Source: an uncultured Lachnospiraceae bacterium (GTDB taxonomy: Bacteria > Bacillota > Clostridia > Lachnospirales > Lachnospiraceae). Taken from it: a DNA stretch of 64,000 bases. The notes beneath the pieces were generated by a model. That model searched no databases. It was given only the letters and a program-made list of their open reading frames with translations, and was not told the DNA's origin. This document shows, piece after piece, positions 54,796-62,845 of this stretch (its first letter is position 1; every line of letters starts with the position of its first letter). A program made the translations under genes and the position numbers. Where the stretch lies: positions 1 through 64,000 of the forward strand of contig CAMWCA010000002.1 in the NCBI GenBank assembly GCA_947172705.1, given 5' to 3'.

Positions 54796-55560
54796 TTAAA
54801 AATCCATTTTTTGTGTTCTCCAAAGAGATATTTTGAAAAAGGCAATTCCGTACAGTATCATAATGGACATTCCCATAAGAAGCCTGTTAAGGGGTATATT
54901 CTGGTACTCATATGTAAATGTCCATAGATTAAGGTAATATCCAACCCATATCTTTTGTAATAATGCAACATTGGAGCTGTAAATAAATTGATCGATCAAC
55001 AGATAAATAACCACAGAAAATATGGTTTTCCATGCGCTGCGGGTACAGATACAAAGCGCAACGATTCCCAACGTTATAACCGACATATAGATACCCGATA
55101 ACATATATTTCATAAGGGTTCTGATACAGGCATCCTGTTGAAAAATTTCATAGCCCCAACGCATAAAGGCTGTTAAGTAATTTATGAAGGCTGTCAGCAG
55201 GACAAAAATCATTGACATACCGACGGCAACACAGACCTTTGACCGTATCATTCTGCTGCGGGTTTCCCCGTGCAATAAAGGCTGATAAAGCATTCGGCTT
55301 CTGTCTTCTTCACAAATAAACAGTGACAATAGAAATGCATTGAAAAGAATGCCCACTGTTCCCACATAAAATCTCATCATAAATTCGGGGAAATTTTTAC
55401 CACCGACAACTCCAATATCAATATTCAGCATTTCCTCCATTTGTGGCGTTGAAATCAGAAAAGCATAGAAGAAAGAAGCCGTAAAAAAGCAGGCAAAGAA
55501 AATGTAAATCAATTTTTGTCTGTATATTTTTCTTGCATATAATTTCGTTAATGGACGCAT
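54796..55560 (-). CDS. ABC transporter permease (LanE-like), first subunit
   Basis: A 254-residue permease paired with the one downstream. It starts LTKLYARKIYRQKLIYIFFACF, has CEEDRSRMLYQPLLHGETRSRMIRSKV in the same position as its partner, and about six helices. The two permeases probably arose by duplication. It lies 3 bases after the ATPase stop and 31 bases before the second permease. Confidence 0.78.
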   Translation of the reverse strand: MRPLTKLYARKIYRQKLIYIFFACFFTASFFYAFLISTPQMEEMLNIDIGVVGGKNFPEFMMRFYVGTVGILFNAFLLSLFICEEDRSRMLYQPLLHGETRSRMIRSKVCVAVGMSMIFVLLTAFINYLTAFMRWGYEIFQQDACIRTLMKYMLSGIYMSVITLGIVALCICTRSAWKTIFSVVIYLLIDQFIYSSNVALLQKIWVGYYLNLWTFTYEYQNIPLNRLLMGMSIMILYGIAFFKISLWRTQKMDF

Positions 55561-55563
55561 GGA

Positions 55564-56490
55564 TTAAGCACCCCCTGTTAATTTCAGAAAAAGATCCTGC
55601 AATGAATATTTCCGCATGGAAAGATAGCGGATATACAGATGGTTTGCAATAAGTTTTTTAATAAATTCGTCAAAGCAGACGGTTTCAAGCCTGATTGTAA
55701 ACAGATTTCCTTTTTGTGAAACCAAGCTTATTCCCTGACACCTGGACAGGAGAGTTTCGGCAGTTTTTGATTCTTCCAGTATGCAGTCAACAATATTTGT
55801 GGTTTCAGATAAAATTTCTTCCGTTTTCCCCTGTAAGATACTTTTCCCTTTATCTAAAATCAGAATATCGGTACAGAATTTTTCCATATCATGCAGTTGA
55901 TGTGATGAAACAATAAAGGTCGTGTTTCGTTCTTTCGCCATATCACAAATCAGACGGTACAGATCGATCTGTCCCTGAGGGTCTAATCCGTTTGCAGGCT
56001 CATCTAAAATAATTAACTTGGGCTGTCCCAGCATAGCCCTTGCCAGGGCAAGTCTTTGCTTCATTCCAAGAGAAAACTGTTTTACTTTCTTTTCAGCCTG
56101 GTTTTTCAGCCCGACATAATCCAGTAATTCCATGACCTGCCCGTCGGGGATATTTTTATATAGATGTGCAAAGCATTCTATATTTTCTTTTGCGGTCAGT
56201 TCCTGATAAAAACTGGGTGTGTCAAGCGCAGCGCCAACCTTTGACAGTGCCAGCCCGGGATTCTCGTCTAATGATACGTTATCTATGACGATTTTTCCCT
56301 TATCTTTAGAGCACAGGTTGGTAATCATCTTTAAAGTCGTAGTTTTACCGGCTCCGTTTGTCCCCAATAGTCCCATGATACTCTGGGGGGTAAGCTCAAA
56401 GCATACGTTATCCACGGCGGTTTCTGAATTAAGTTTGTTTGATTTTTTATAGGTTTTCCTCAGATTTTTTACACTGATTATTTTCTCCAT
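55564..56490 (-). CDS. ABC transporter ATPase (LanF/BcrA-like)
   Basis: A 308-residue ATPase. Walker A GTNGAGKTTTLKM (about 44-56), Q-loop region ALDTPSFYQELTAKENI, signature QFSLGMKQRLALARAML, Walker B KLIILDEPANGLDP, switch His in SSHQLHDM. The tail (DCILEESKTAETLL and on) is the usual regulatory extension of BcrA/LanF ATPases. GGAGGG lies before ATG 56490. With two permeases downstream it forms a bacitracin/lantibiotic-type ABC exporter. No two-component system or lantibiotic gene is next to it. Confidence 0.92.
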   Translation of the reverse strand: MEKIISVKNLRKTYKKSNKLNSETAVDNVCFELTPQSIMGLLGTNGAGKTTTLKMITNLCSKDKGKIVIDNVSLDENPGLALSKVGAALDTPSFYQELTAKENIECFAHLYKNIPDGQVMELLDYVGLKNQAEKKVKQFSLGMKQRLALARAMLGQPKLIILDEPANGLDPQGQIDLYRLICDMAKERNTTFIVSSHQLHDMEKFCTDILILDKGKSILQGKTEEILSETTNIVDCILEESKTAETLLSRCQGISLVSQKGNLFTIRLETVCFDEFIKKLIANHLYIRYLSMRKYSLQDLFLKLTGGA

Positions 56491-56543
56491 TTTTTCCCTC
56501 CATTTTTGCGTCCTATAACCATTAGTCTTCTTTAAGTGGGATT

Positions 56544-56557
56544 TGTTACAAATATTT
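56544..56557. promoter_or_regulatory. Inverted repeat ahead of the ABC exporter operon
   Basis: ATTTGT-T-ACAAAT, about 55 bases upstream of the ATPase start on the minus strand. It may be a regulator site. The rest of 56491-56787 is AT-rich with no gene seen. Confidence 0.3.
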
Positions 56558-56723
56558 TTATTTTTTGTGTTATGGCAATATCCTGCGGAGATAATAGAGA
56601 CGGAAATTTTTTCAGTATTTTTTGTAAATCAGATTTGGAGATTATGTTTAAGGATTCATTGATTTTATGGTCAGAAACAGATATACTATATGTATTAGTG
56701 AAGAAATAATTTTAATAATAAAT

Positions 56724-56753
56724 TGAATTTATGCTTATATTTCAGATATATTG
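56724..56753 (+). promoter_or_regulatory. Possible promoter of the mntA-hepT operon
   Basis: TTGAAT (56724-56729), 18 bases, TATATT (56748-56753), 35 bases before the ATG. Confidence 0.4.
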
Positions 56754-56787
56754 AAGGTTATATTAAATTTACAGGGAGGAAGGATAT

Positions 56788-57090
56788 ATGTATAAGGAAA
56801 TATACACGCCCCTGCAAATTCAGTCACTTTTGCAGCCAGTGTTTGCAGATTATAAAATAAAAAAAGCGACTCTGTTTGGGTCATATGCGAAAGGGCTTGC
56901 AGAAAAGCAGAGTGATATTGATATTCTCGTTGACAGTGGTCTTAAAGGACTTGCCTTTTTTGGTTTGCTTGAAGATGTAGTTACAGTGCTTGGAAAAGAG
57001 GTTGACCTGCTTGATGTATCGCAGATTACATCGAATTCGCAGGTTGATGAAGAAATTAAGAGAAGCGGGGTGGTGATTTATGAACAATAA
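56788..57090 (+). CDS. mntA: MntA-type antitoxin nucleotidyltransferase
   Basis: A 100-residue minimal nucleotidyltransferase. The active-site signature is LFGSYAKGLAEKQSDIDILVD (GSx10DxD, residues about 31-51), with a third Asp in EVDLLDVSQI. In characterised systems MntA adds AMP to the HepT toxin and inactivates it. GGGAGGAAGG precedes the ATG and the last 11 bases overlap hepT, the normal order for this pair. Confidence 0.9.
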   Translation: MYKEIYTPLQIQSLLQPVFADYKIKKATLFGSYAKGLAEKQSDIDILVDSGLKGLAFFGLLEDVVTVLGKEVDLLDVSQITSNSQVDEEIKRSGVVIYEQ

Positions 57091-57427
57091 AGATAGACAG
57101 GTATTGGAGAAAATTTATAATCACGTTATTTCGGTGCTTAAATATTGTGAAAAGTGTAAAGTGCTTGATGAGTTTCAAGCTGATTCAATGAGGGTTGATG
57201 CCTGTGTATTTAATCTTATGCAGATTGGTGAACTTGCAAAAAACTCCTTAACGGATGAGTTTAAGGAAGCGGTTACAACAATTCCATGGAAGCAGCTTTA
57301 TGGTATGAGAAATCGGATTGTTCATGGATATTCCGGCGTAGATATGAGTATAGTATGGGATACTATTTATGAGGACTTACCATTACTAAAAATTGAGATG
57401 GAAAACTATCTGGATCTTTCAGTTTAG
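57080..57427 (+). CDS. hepT: HepT-type toxin (HEPN ribonuclease)
   Basis: A 115-residue HEPN protein. The nuclease motif R-x4-6-H-x-Y is seen as RNRIVHGY (residues about 75-82), intact including the Tyr that MntA modifies. Helical throughout, with the usual QIGELAKNSL helix. It forms a toxin-antitoxin module with the upstream gene, likely for phage defence or plasmid-type stabilisation. Confidence 0.92.
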   Translation: MNNKDRQVLEKIYNHVISVLKYCEKCKVLDEFQADSMRVDACVFNLMQIGELAKNSLTDEFKEAVTTIPWKQLYGMRNRIVHGYSGVDMSIVWDTIYEDLPLLKIEMENYLDLSV

Positions 57428-57477
57428 AGCAAGCGAAGTATTAAGTATTTTGTATTTTTTAGATTTATCCATAGGCA

Positions 57478-57648
57478 TTATATCTTGTCAATTTCCTCCC
57501 ATGCTTCATCAATCGTATAAACATTGCCTTTTTTAAGACTATTTATTCCCTTGGAGAGTTCATCATATAATGCGTCTATGGCAGCTTTTTCGGAATATTC
57601 AGTTTTTAGGATTTCCTGATTTTTAATTGCCTGTGCTGTAGGTTCCAT
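57478..57648 (-). CDS. Small antitoxin-like protein (56 residues)
   Basis: A complete frame on the minus strand from ATG 57648 to TAA 57478. It begins MEPTAQAIKNQEILKTEYSE and ends KKGNVYTIDEAWEEIDKI. The tail pattern (xVYTIDEAWEEID) is typical of small antitoxins or their orphan copies in gut clostridia. No toxin gene follows. The sequence downstream on the minus strand leads directly into hepT in the opposite direction. The Shine-Dalgarno is weak. I infer an orphan or solitary antitoxin. Confidence 0.55.
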   Translation of the reverse strand: MEPTAQAIKNQEILKTEYSEKAAIDALYDELSKGINSLKKGNVYTIDEAWEEIDKI

Positions 57649-57799
57649 AGTATCACTTACTTTCGATTGATAATTTTATTATACGGTATTTAATATTAGC
57701 TTATCAACAGATTTTAATTATTTTTTTAACATCTGCATAGCTTGTTTGGATGAAAATTATGGTGGTTTTTTTAGATTTCTAATGTTATATTTTAATTAT

Positions 57800-57870
57800 A
57801 GTCAAGCGTTTGCAAAGTCGTGGGTAATTGTAACCCGAGTAAACTGGCAAGGTGTTTGGCTTTGCTTTTT
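57800..57870 (+). ncRNA. Structured RNA-like unit, copy 1
   Basis: AGTCAAGC (57800-57807) faces GCTTTGCT (57859-57866) with one mismatch, and GGGT-AATTGTA-ACCC (57822-57836) is the central hairpin with a 7-base loop. A T-run closes it. Upstream TATATT (57786-57791) fits a -10, but no good -35 is seen. It is the most diverged of three copies. No Rfam family comes to mind. Confidence 0.45.
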
Positions 57871-57970
57871 GGCTATAATATGTATTTCTGATTGATTATA
57901 TTTACCCATGTAAGTTTTCTGGTTATCCCTATCATCATAATTTAAATCTTGTCGGATTGAAAAGATATAG

Positions 57971-57999
57971 TTGACTTTTTGATTTTCTAATGTTACATT
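57971..57999 (+). promoter_or_regulatory. Promoter-like pair before copy 2
   Basis: TTGACT (57971-57976), 17 bases, TACATT (57994-57999). The surrounding bases match the copy 3 promoter closely. Confidence 0.5.
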
Positions 58000-58007
58000 C
58001 TGCTTAT

Positions 58008-58074
58008 GGCTGGAAGTTATTAACGCCTTGGACAATTGGAGTCCTATGACACGGGATAACATTTCAGCTTTTTT
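58008..58074 (+). ncRNA. Structured RNA-like unit, copy 2
   Basis: Outer stem GGCTGGAA (58008-58015) with TTTCAGCT (58062-58069). Second stem TTATT with GATAA. Central hairpin GGAC-AATTGGA-GTCC (58030-58044). Ends in six T. Compared with copy 3, the second stem and central stem differ in sequence but keep pairing. Confidence 0.6.
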
Positions 58075-58147
58075 GTTTTCAATCTATAAGTACTGCTGTC
58101 TCTTTTTTTAACAGTTGAATCAGAATATATCTGGCTGAAAATCATAC

Positions 58148-58176
58148 TTGACTTTTTTACTCTGTAATGCTATATT
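58148..58176 (+). promoter_or_regulatory. Promoter-like pair before copy 3
   Basis: TTGACT (58148-58153), 17 bases, TATATT (58171-58176). Confidence 0.55.
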
Positions 58177-58184
58177 CTGATCAT

Positions 58185-58250
58185 AGTTGGAAGCTGCCAA
58201 CGCCATGGGCAATTGGAGCCCTAAGACCCGGGGTAGCATTCCAGCTTTTT
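58185..58250 (+). ncRNA. Structured RNA-like unit, copy 3
   Basis: Outer stem AGTTGGAA (58185-58192) with TTCCAGCT (58239-58246). Second stem CTGCC with GGTAG. Central hairpin GGGC-AATTGGA-GCCC (58207-58221). T-run 58246-58250. Expected transcript about 65-70 nt from a start near 58183. No open frame of note is carried on either strand. Confidence 0.6.
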
Positions 58251-58267
58251 ATTTATTGCAATCTTCC

Positions 58268-58370
58268 AATTTGCTCCATCGAAATGCTGGAAATGAACAA
58301 TTTCGTGGGCACATAGGAAGCACCCCGCCTGCCAAAACAGGTCAGATTCCAATGGTATGATCCACATAAT
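58268..58370 (-). pseudogene. cotJC fragment (internal deletion and stop)
   Basis: Read on the minus strand, YYVDHTIGI then a TGA where cotJC has Trp, then PVLAGG, and after a deletion CAHEIVHFQHF. The intact cotJC nearby has YYVDHTVGIWPMAAGG and RAREIVHFQRF. Two separated parts of cotJC are therefore joined here, 150 bases downstream of the cotJC stop. It is a partial duplicate in decay. Confidence 0.7.
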
Positions 58371-58395
58371 AACTTCTTTTTGTTTGCCATAATTT

Positions 58396-58434
58396 AAGGT
58401 CTCCTATGATTTAGATTTTATCATAGAAGACCTT
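58396..58434. repeat. Long hairpin downstream of cotJC
   Basis: AAGGTCT-C-CTATGAT pairs with ATCATAG-A-AGACCTT. It may end the cotJ transcript but has no clear T-run on that strand. Confidence 0.4.
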
Positions 58435-58528
58435 ATCCTTATAAATTATTTACAGACTTTTTACTGTCTCCACAGATAATTTTTCATCTGTTTTGCAACA
58501 TTCCCTTTTTGAATGAAGGTGAAGAAGA

Positions 58529-59134
58529 TTAAGATTTACATCTGTCAAATTCAGGATTGAATGCATAGAAGTTTTTGGAGTCCAGTTTATCCTGAACAAT
58601 ACGGAGAGCTTCACCGAACCGCTGGAAGTGAACGATTTCACGGGCACGCAGGAAGCGGATGGGATCGCATACGTCGCTGTCGTGTACCAGACGCAGAATG
58701 TTGTCATAGGTGGTACGGGCCTTTTGCTCCGCCGCCATATCCTCAAACAAATCTGTAATGGCATCTCCCTTAGACTGGAATTCGCAGCTGTTAAATGGTA
58801 TTCCTCCTGCCGCCATAGGCCAGATCCCGACGGTATGATCCACGTAATAGTTTGCAAATCCGGATTCTTCGATCTCTTCCATGGAAAGATCCCTGGTCAG
58901 TTGGTGGACAATGGTAGATACCATTTCAAGATGGGCAAGTTCTTCTGTACCGATATCCGTCAAAATCGCTGCCACCTCATTATATGGCATGGAATACCGC
59001 TGGGAAATATATCTCATGGAAGCCCCCAGCTCGCCGTCCGGCCCGCCGTACTGAGACATGATCACCTGGGCGATTTTGGCGTTGGGTTCCTTGATATTTA
59101 CCGGAAACTGTAATCTTTTTTCATAACTCCACAT
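58529..59134 (-). CDS. cotJC: Spore coat protein CotJC (manganese-catalase family)
   Basis: A 201-residue ferritin-like di-metal protein of the spore coat. MWSYEKRLQFPVNIKEPNAK at the start and four-helix metal ligands GTEELAHLEMVSTI, EQKARTTYDNIL and REIVHFQRFGEAL are the family pattern. In Bacillus it is a coat protein of the sigma-E regulon, and in clostridia a manganese catalase protecting spores from peroxide. GGAGG precedes the ATG. Last gene of cotJABC. Confidence 0.96.
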   Translation of the reverse strand: MWSYEKRLQFPVNIKEPNAKIAQVIMSQYGGPDGELGASMRYISQRYSMPYNEVAAILTDIGTEELAHLEMVSTIVHQLTRDLSMEEIEESGFANYYVDHTVGIWPMAAGGIPFNSCEFQSKGDAITDLFEDMAAEQKARTTYDNILRLVHDSDVCDPIRFLRAREIVHFQRFGEALRIVQDKLDSKNFYAFNPEFDRCKS

Positions 59135-59137
59135 AAA

Positions 59138-59410
59138 TTAACATCCTCCTTCCCATGGCCAGGGCTGTGTTGCCCATTTCCATTCGCCTTCGTTGCAGTT
59201 GTCTGCATCGGAAATCCTGAGGGGACCATATTTGGCAGCGTATTCGCGCATTGCCTGATTTTTCATGCGTACATAATGACTGAGATATTCAATCGCTTCT
59301 TTATCGGTGGGATGGGTGTCCAGATATTCGTTCATTTCAACGATCACGAAATCGATTACGCCGATATCGTGAAAAAGTCTGCTTCGATCACTTTTATTTT
59401 GAGGTGTCAT
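59138..59410 (-). CDS. cotJB: Spore coat protein CotJB
   Basis: A 90-residue protein. I start at ATG 59410, which overlaps the cotJA stop (ATGA) and has GGAAGGAG at normal spacing. The ATG 59419 sits directly against that site. The pattern FHDIGVIDFVIVEMNEYLDTHPTDKEAIEYL and NEGEWKWATQPWPWEGGC matches CotJB, needed with CotJA and CotJC for coat assembly. Confidence 0.93.
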   Translation of the reverse strand: MTPQNKSDRSRLFHDIGVIDFVIVEMNEYLDTHPTDKEAIEYLSHYVRMKNQAMREYAAKYGPLRISDADNCNEGEWKWATQPWPWEGGC

Positions 59411-59577
59411 TTCACGCATCTCCTTCCTGTAAAAGGTTTTTCCAGTTCAGGGAATATTGTGCCGGCTTTGTATGCCTCGTCGAGGTTTTCAAACACATTG
59501 GTCAGATGCTGCCAGGGGACATATGCCATTGCAAGGGGAAAGCGGTCAAAATATTCATTATAATTATAATCCTGCAT
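59407..59577 (-). CDS. cotJA: Spore coat-associated protein CotJA
   Basis: A 56-residue protein started at ATG 59577 (AGGAG 5 bases upstream). The in-frame ATG at 59688 is in the promoter region. PLAMAYVPWQHLTNVFENLDEAYKAGTIFPELEKPFTGRR is the CotJA signature. A CATACTAT word about 40 bases upstream of the start on the minus strand resembles a sporulation sigma -10, though the -35 is unclear. Confidence 0.93.
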   Translation of the reverse strand: MQDYNYNEYFDRFPLAMAYVPWQHLTNVFENLDEAYKAGTIFPELEKPFTGRRCVK

Positions 59578-59746
59578 AATTCTCCTATCATAAAATGGAA
59601 AGTAATTTAATATTATAGTATGATGGGAAAAAGAGCAGGTTCCCTTGAAACACAAATTTTTCACACTTTCTTTTAATTTCAAACACAATTTGGAGTTAAA
59701 TTAGAGGGAGTGATTGGAAGTATCATGCTTAAAGGAGGAAATAATT

Positions 59747-60739
59747 TTGATAGAGGTTGAAGGTCTTGTAAAAAAGTATGGCGGGCATCTGGCTGTGGAT
59801 CATCTTACATTCCAGGTGAGACCGGGAAAGATTTACGGCTTTTTAGGTCCCAACGGCGCGGGAAAAAGCACTACAATGAATATTATGACCGGTTACATAG
59901 CGGCGACAGGAGGAAGCGTAAAAATTAATGGACATGATATCGTAAAAGAGCCGGAGGAAGCGAAAAGGTGCATTGGTTATCTGCCTGAGATACCGCCTTT
60001 ATATCAGGATATGACCGTAAAGGAATATCTGAATTTTGTGGCGGAGTTGAAAAAGATCCCCAGGCAGGAGGCAAAAAAGCAGATAACAGAGGTTATGGAG
60101 CTTACCATGATTACAGAGATGCAGGAACGCCTGATCCGGAATTTATCCAAAGGTTACAAACAACGGGTGGGGCTGGCGCAGGCGGTTTTAGGATATCCGG
60201 AAGTGATCATTTTGGATGAGCCTACGGTAGGGCTTGATCCGAAGCAGATCATAGAGATCAGAGATCTGATCAAAAAACTGGGGCAAAAGCATACAGTGAT
60301 CCTCAGTTCCCATATATTATCGGAGGTGCAGGCGGTCTGCGACGAGATCCTGATCATTTCAAAGGGTAAGCTGGTGGCGTGGGATACGCCGGAGGGGCTT
60401 ACCGGTCTTATAAATCAAAATATGCAGCTGGATCTCAATATTCTTGGAGCAAAGGATAAGGTTGAAGAAATTATAAAAGGAATCAGCGGGGTGGAGAGAT
60501 ACAGTTTTGAAGCTTGCCCGGAAGAGGGGCAGGTCAGAGTGCTTTTGGAGACGGATAAAAAGGAGGACATTCGGGAAAGGCTGTTTTATGCCCTGGCGGA
60601 AAAAATGCTGCCGATTATGTCCATGAGCCGGGTAGAAAAATCACTGGAATCGGTATTCCTTGAATTAACAGGCGAAGAGGGAGAATCGGAAGAAGAAGTA
60701 TCGGCGGAAGGAGGAAAGAGCGATGAAAGCGATTTATAA
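59747..60739 (+). CDS. ABC transporter ATPase (GldA-like)
   Basis: A 330-residue ATPase. I start at TTG 59747, 7 bases after AAAGGAGG. The ATG at 59714 would lie before the Shine-Dalgarno. Walker A GPNGAGKSTTMNI, signature NLSKGYKQRVGLAQA, Walker B VIILDEPTVGLDP, SSHILSEV. The tail ends in a Glu/Ser-rich segment. The set with a fused permease/GldG protein and a DUF4340 protein is the Gld-type ABC system, found also in non-gliding bacteria. Its cargo is not known. Confidence 0.92.
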   Translation: MIEVEGLVKKYGGHLAVDHLTFQVRPGKIYGFLGPNGAGKSTTMNIMTGYIAATGGSVKINGHDIVKEPEEAKRCIGYLPEIPPLYQDMTVKEYLNFVAELKKIPRQEAKKQITEVMELTMITEMQERLIRNLSKGYKQRVGLAQAVLGYPEVIILDEPTVGLDPKQIIEIRDLIKKLGQKHTVILSSHILSEVQAVCDEILIISKGKLVAWDTPEGLTGLINQNMQLDLNILGAKDKVEEIIKGISGVERYSFEACPEEGQVRVLLETDKKEDIRERLFYALAEKMLPIMSMSRVEKSLESVFLELTGEEGESEEEVSAEGGKSDESDL

Positions 60740-62831
60740 AAGAGAGGTAAAGGCTTATTTCCATTCCTTTTTGGGAACGCTGTTTATTGGCGTAATACTT
60801 TTTCTCATGGGAATTTATTTTTCCGTATACAATCTTTTTATGGGATATCCTTATATAGGTTATGCTCTGTCGGCGATTGTGTTCTTATTTTTAATTGGTA
60901 TTCCCATATTATCCATGCGTATATTGGCGGAGGAACGCCATCAAAAGACGGATCAGCTGATTCTTACGGCTCCTGTATCTGTAAGCGGTATTGTGATGGG
61001 TAAATTTCTGGCGCTGGCAACCGTATTTGCCATTCCGGTTGCAGTCATCAGTATTTATCCGTTGATTTTAAGTTTGTTTGGCACGGTTCCGTTTGGAGAG
61101 ACTTATCTTGCCCTTCTGGGATTTTTCCTCTATGGGCTTGCCTGTATTGCCATTGGGATTTTTATTTCCTCTCTGACGGAAAGTCAGGTGATCGCGGCGG
61201 TGATTACCTTTGGGGTTTTATTTCTTGGGTATGTGATGTCGGGAATATGCAACATGATTTCCACCACCGGGAATCTGCTCACAGAGATCCTGAGCACCTT
61301 TGACATGATCAGCAGGTTTGACGGATTTTTTAACGGCTCCATGCAGTTATCCGGCATACTGTATTTCCTGACCATTATCGTATTGTTTTTGGTGTTTACC
61401 GTGCAGTCCATTCAGAAAAGGCGTTATCATATTTCAAGTAAGAGCCTGAGCATGAGCGCTTACAGTTCCGCCATGGTGGTAATCAGCGCTGTGGTTGCCG
61501 TATTGCTCAATGTTATAATAGGGGAACTGCCCACAAGGTTTACCGTATTTGACGTTACCTCCAACCAGCTTTATTCCCTCACTGATGAGACGAAGACACT
61601 GCTTTCTTCTTTGGATGAGGATATTCAGATCTATGTGCTTGCAAATGAAAATCAGGCAAATGAAGAACTGGACACGATGCTTCAAAACTATAAAGGACAG
61701 AATTCTCATATTCAGGTTTCCTATGTAGATCCTGCGGTGAACCCGAAATTTTTTACCCAGTATACCGACTCGCCCGTATCTTCCAACAGTATGATCGTAG
61801 AGGGACGTATGAGAAGCAAGGTGATCGATTACAGTGAGATCTACCAGCAGGAGATAGACTATACCACTTATTCCTCTACCATCACCGGTTTTGACGGGGA
61901 GGGGCAGCTGACAAGTGCTATCGCCTATGTGACTTCCGCAGATATGCCCAAAGTATATATGGTGGAGGGACATGGAGAACTGCCCTTTGATACAGAATTT
62001 ACAGGAGCCATTGAGAAGGAAAACGTGGATTATGAAACCATCAACCTGATGGATTACGATGAGATTCCGGGGGACGCCCAGTGTGTGATCGTCCAGGCGC
62101 CTACAGAGGATTTCTCTGCGGACGACACGGAAAAGATGCTGGAATACATGGAAGGCGGCGGAGATGTGCTGTTGATCACCACTTATACGGAAAATGAAAT
62201 GACGAACTTCCATAAACTGTTGGATTTCTATGGCGTTGAAGTGACCAAAGGTCTGATTATTGAAGAAGATCCGGATCATTACTATCAGATTCCTTTTTAC
62301 CTTCTGCCTCAGGTGGCTGCCACGGGAATTACCCAGGGAGCGTATGACAGCGGAAATTATGTATTTGTGCCCTATGCCCAGGGGCTTACGGTAGAGGAAC
62401 AGGAGGGCGTCACTGCCACGGAGCTTCTTACCACCTCCGAGCATTGTTTTGCGAGGGATAAGGTGGAAAACAGCTCCAGCTATGAGAGAACAGAAGAAGA
62501 TCAGGACGGTCCTTTCCTGCTGGGCGTAACTGTCGAAAAGGAAACGGGAGAGGAGAGCTCCAGAGGAGTTATTTATTCCAGTGAATATCTGTTCCAGAAA
62601 AACACCGATGAGATGGTAGCTGGGACGAATTTGAAGCTGTTTATCGGCACCCTTGGAAGCTTTGTGGAGCATACCGATACCATTGCCATACCGGTCAAAA
62701 GCTACGATAACAGCTATCTTACCATACCCCAGAAAACGATCGTATCGCTTGCCCTGATAACGGTAGTGGTAATTCCGCTGGCATTTTTGGTGTGCGGCTT
62801 TGTGATCTGGATCGGAAGAAGAAAACGCTGA
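60723..62831 (+). CDS. GldF-GldG-type fused ABC permease and auxiliary protein
   Basis: A 702-residue protein joining an ABC-2 permease (residues 1-240, six helices, e.g. GTLFIGVILFLMGIYF, ILSMRILAEERHQKTDQLILTAPVSVSGIV) to a GldG-like extracellular domain (about 265-670; TRFTVFDVTSNQLYSLTDETK, then YMVEGHGELPFDTEF) and a final helix (about 675-697) before RRKR. In Flavobacterium, GldF and GldG are separate. ATG 60723 overlaps the ATPase gene by 17 bases, and the next gene is 14 bases on. Confidence 0.88.
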   Translation: MKAIYKREVKAYFHSFLGTLFIGVILFLMGIYFSVYNLFMGYPYIGYALSAIVFLFLIGIPILSMRILAEERHQKTDQLILTAPVSVSGIVMGKFLALATVFAIPVAVISIYPLILSLFGTVPFGETYLALLGFFLYGLACIAIGIFISSLTESQVIAAVITFGVLFLGYVMSGICNMISTTGNLLTEILSTFDMISRFDGFFNGSMQLSGILYFLTIIVLFLVFTVQSIQKRRYHISSKSLSMSAYSSAMVVISAVVAVLLNVIIGELPTRFTVFDVTSNQLYSLTDETKTLLSSLDEDIQIYVLANENQANEELDTMLQNYKGQNSHIQVSYVDPAVNPKFFTQYTDSPVSSNSMIVEGRMRSKVIDYSEIYQQEIDYTTYSSTITGFDGEGQLTSAIAYVTSADMPKVYMVEGHGELPFDTEFTGAIEKENVDYETINLMDYDEIPGDAQCVIVQAPTEDFSADDTEKMLEYMEGGGDVLLITTYTENEMTNFHKLLDFYGVEVTKGLIIEEDPDHYYQIPFYLLPQVAATGITQGAYDSGNYVFVPYAQGLTVEEQEGVTATELLTTSEHCFARDKVENSSSYERTEEDQDGPFLLGVTVEKETGEESSRGVIYSSEYLFQKNTDEMVAGTNLKLFIGTLGSFVEHTDTIAIPVKSYDNSYLTIPQKTIVSLALITVVVIPLAFLVCGFVIWIGRRKR

Positions 62832-62845
62832 CATGGAGGGAAAAT

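Noticed and set aside
57780..58250. CRISPR array from the repeated units
   Set aside because: Units are spaced 177-208 bp, are not identical, show no uniform spacers, and no cas genes are present.
57800..58250. tRNA or tRNA-like genes, because of the 7-base hairpin loop
   Set aside because: No T-arm, D-arm or CCA-type end; the loop lacks the U at the anticodon-preceding position.
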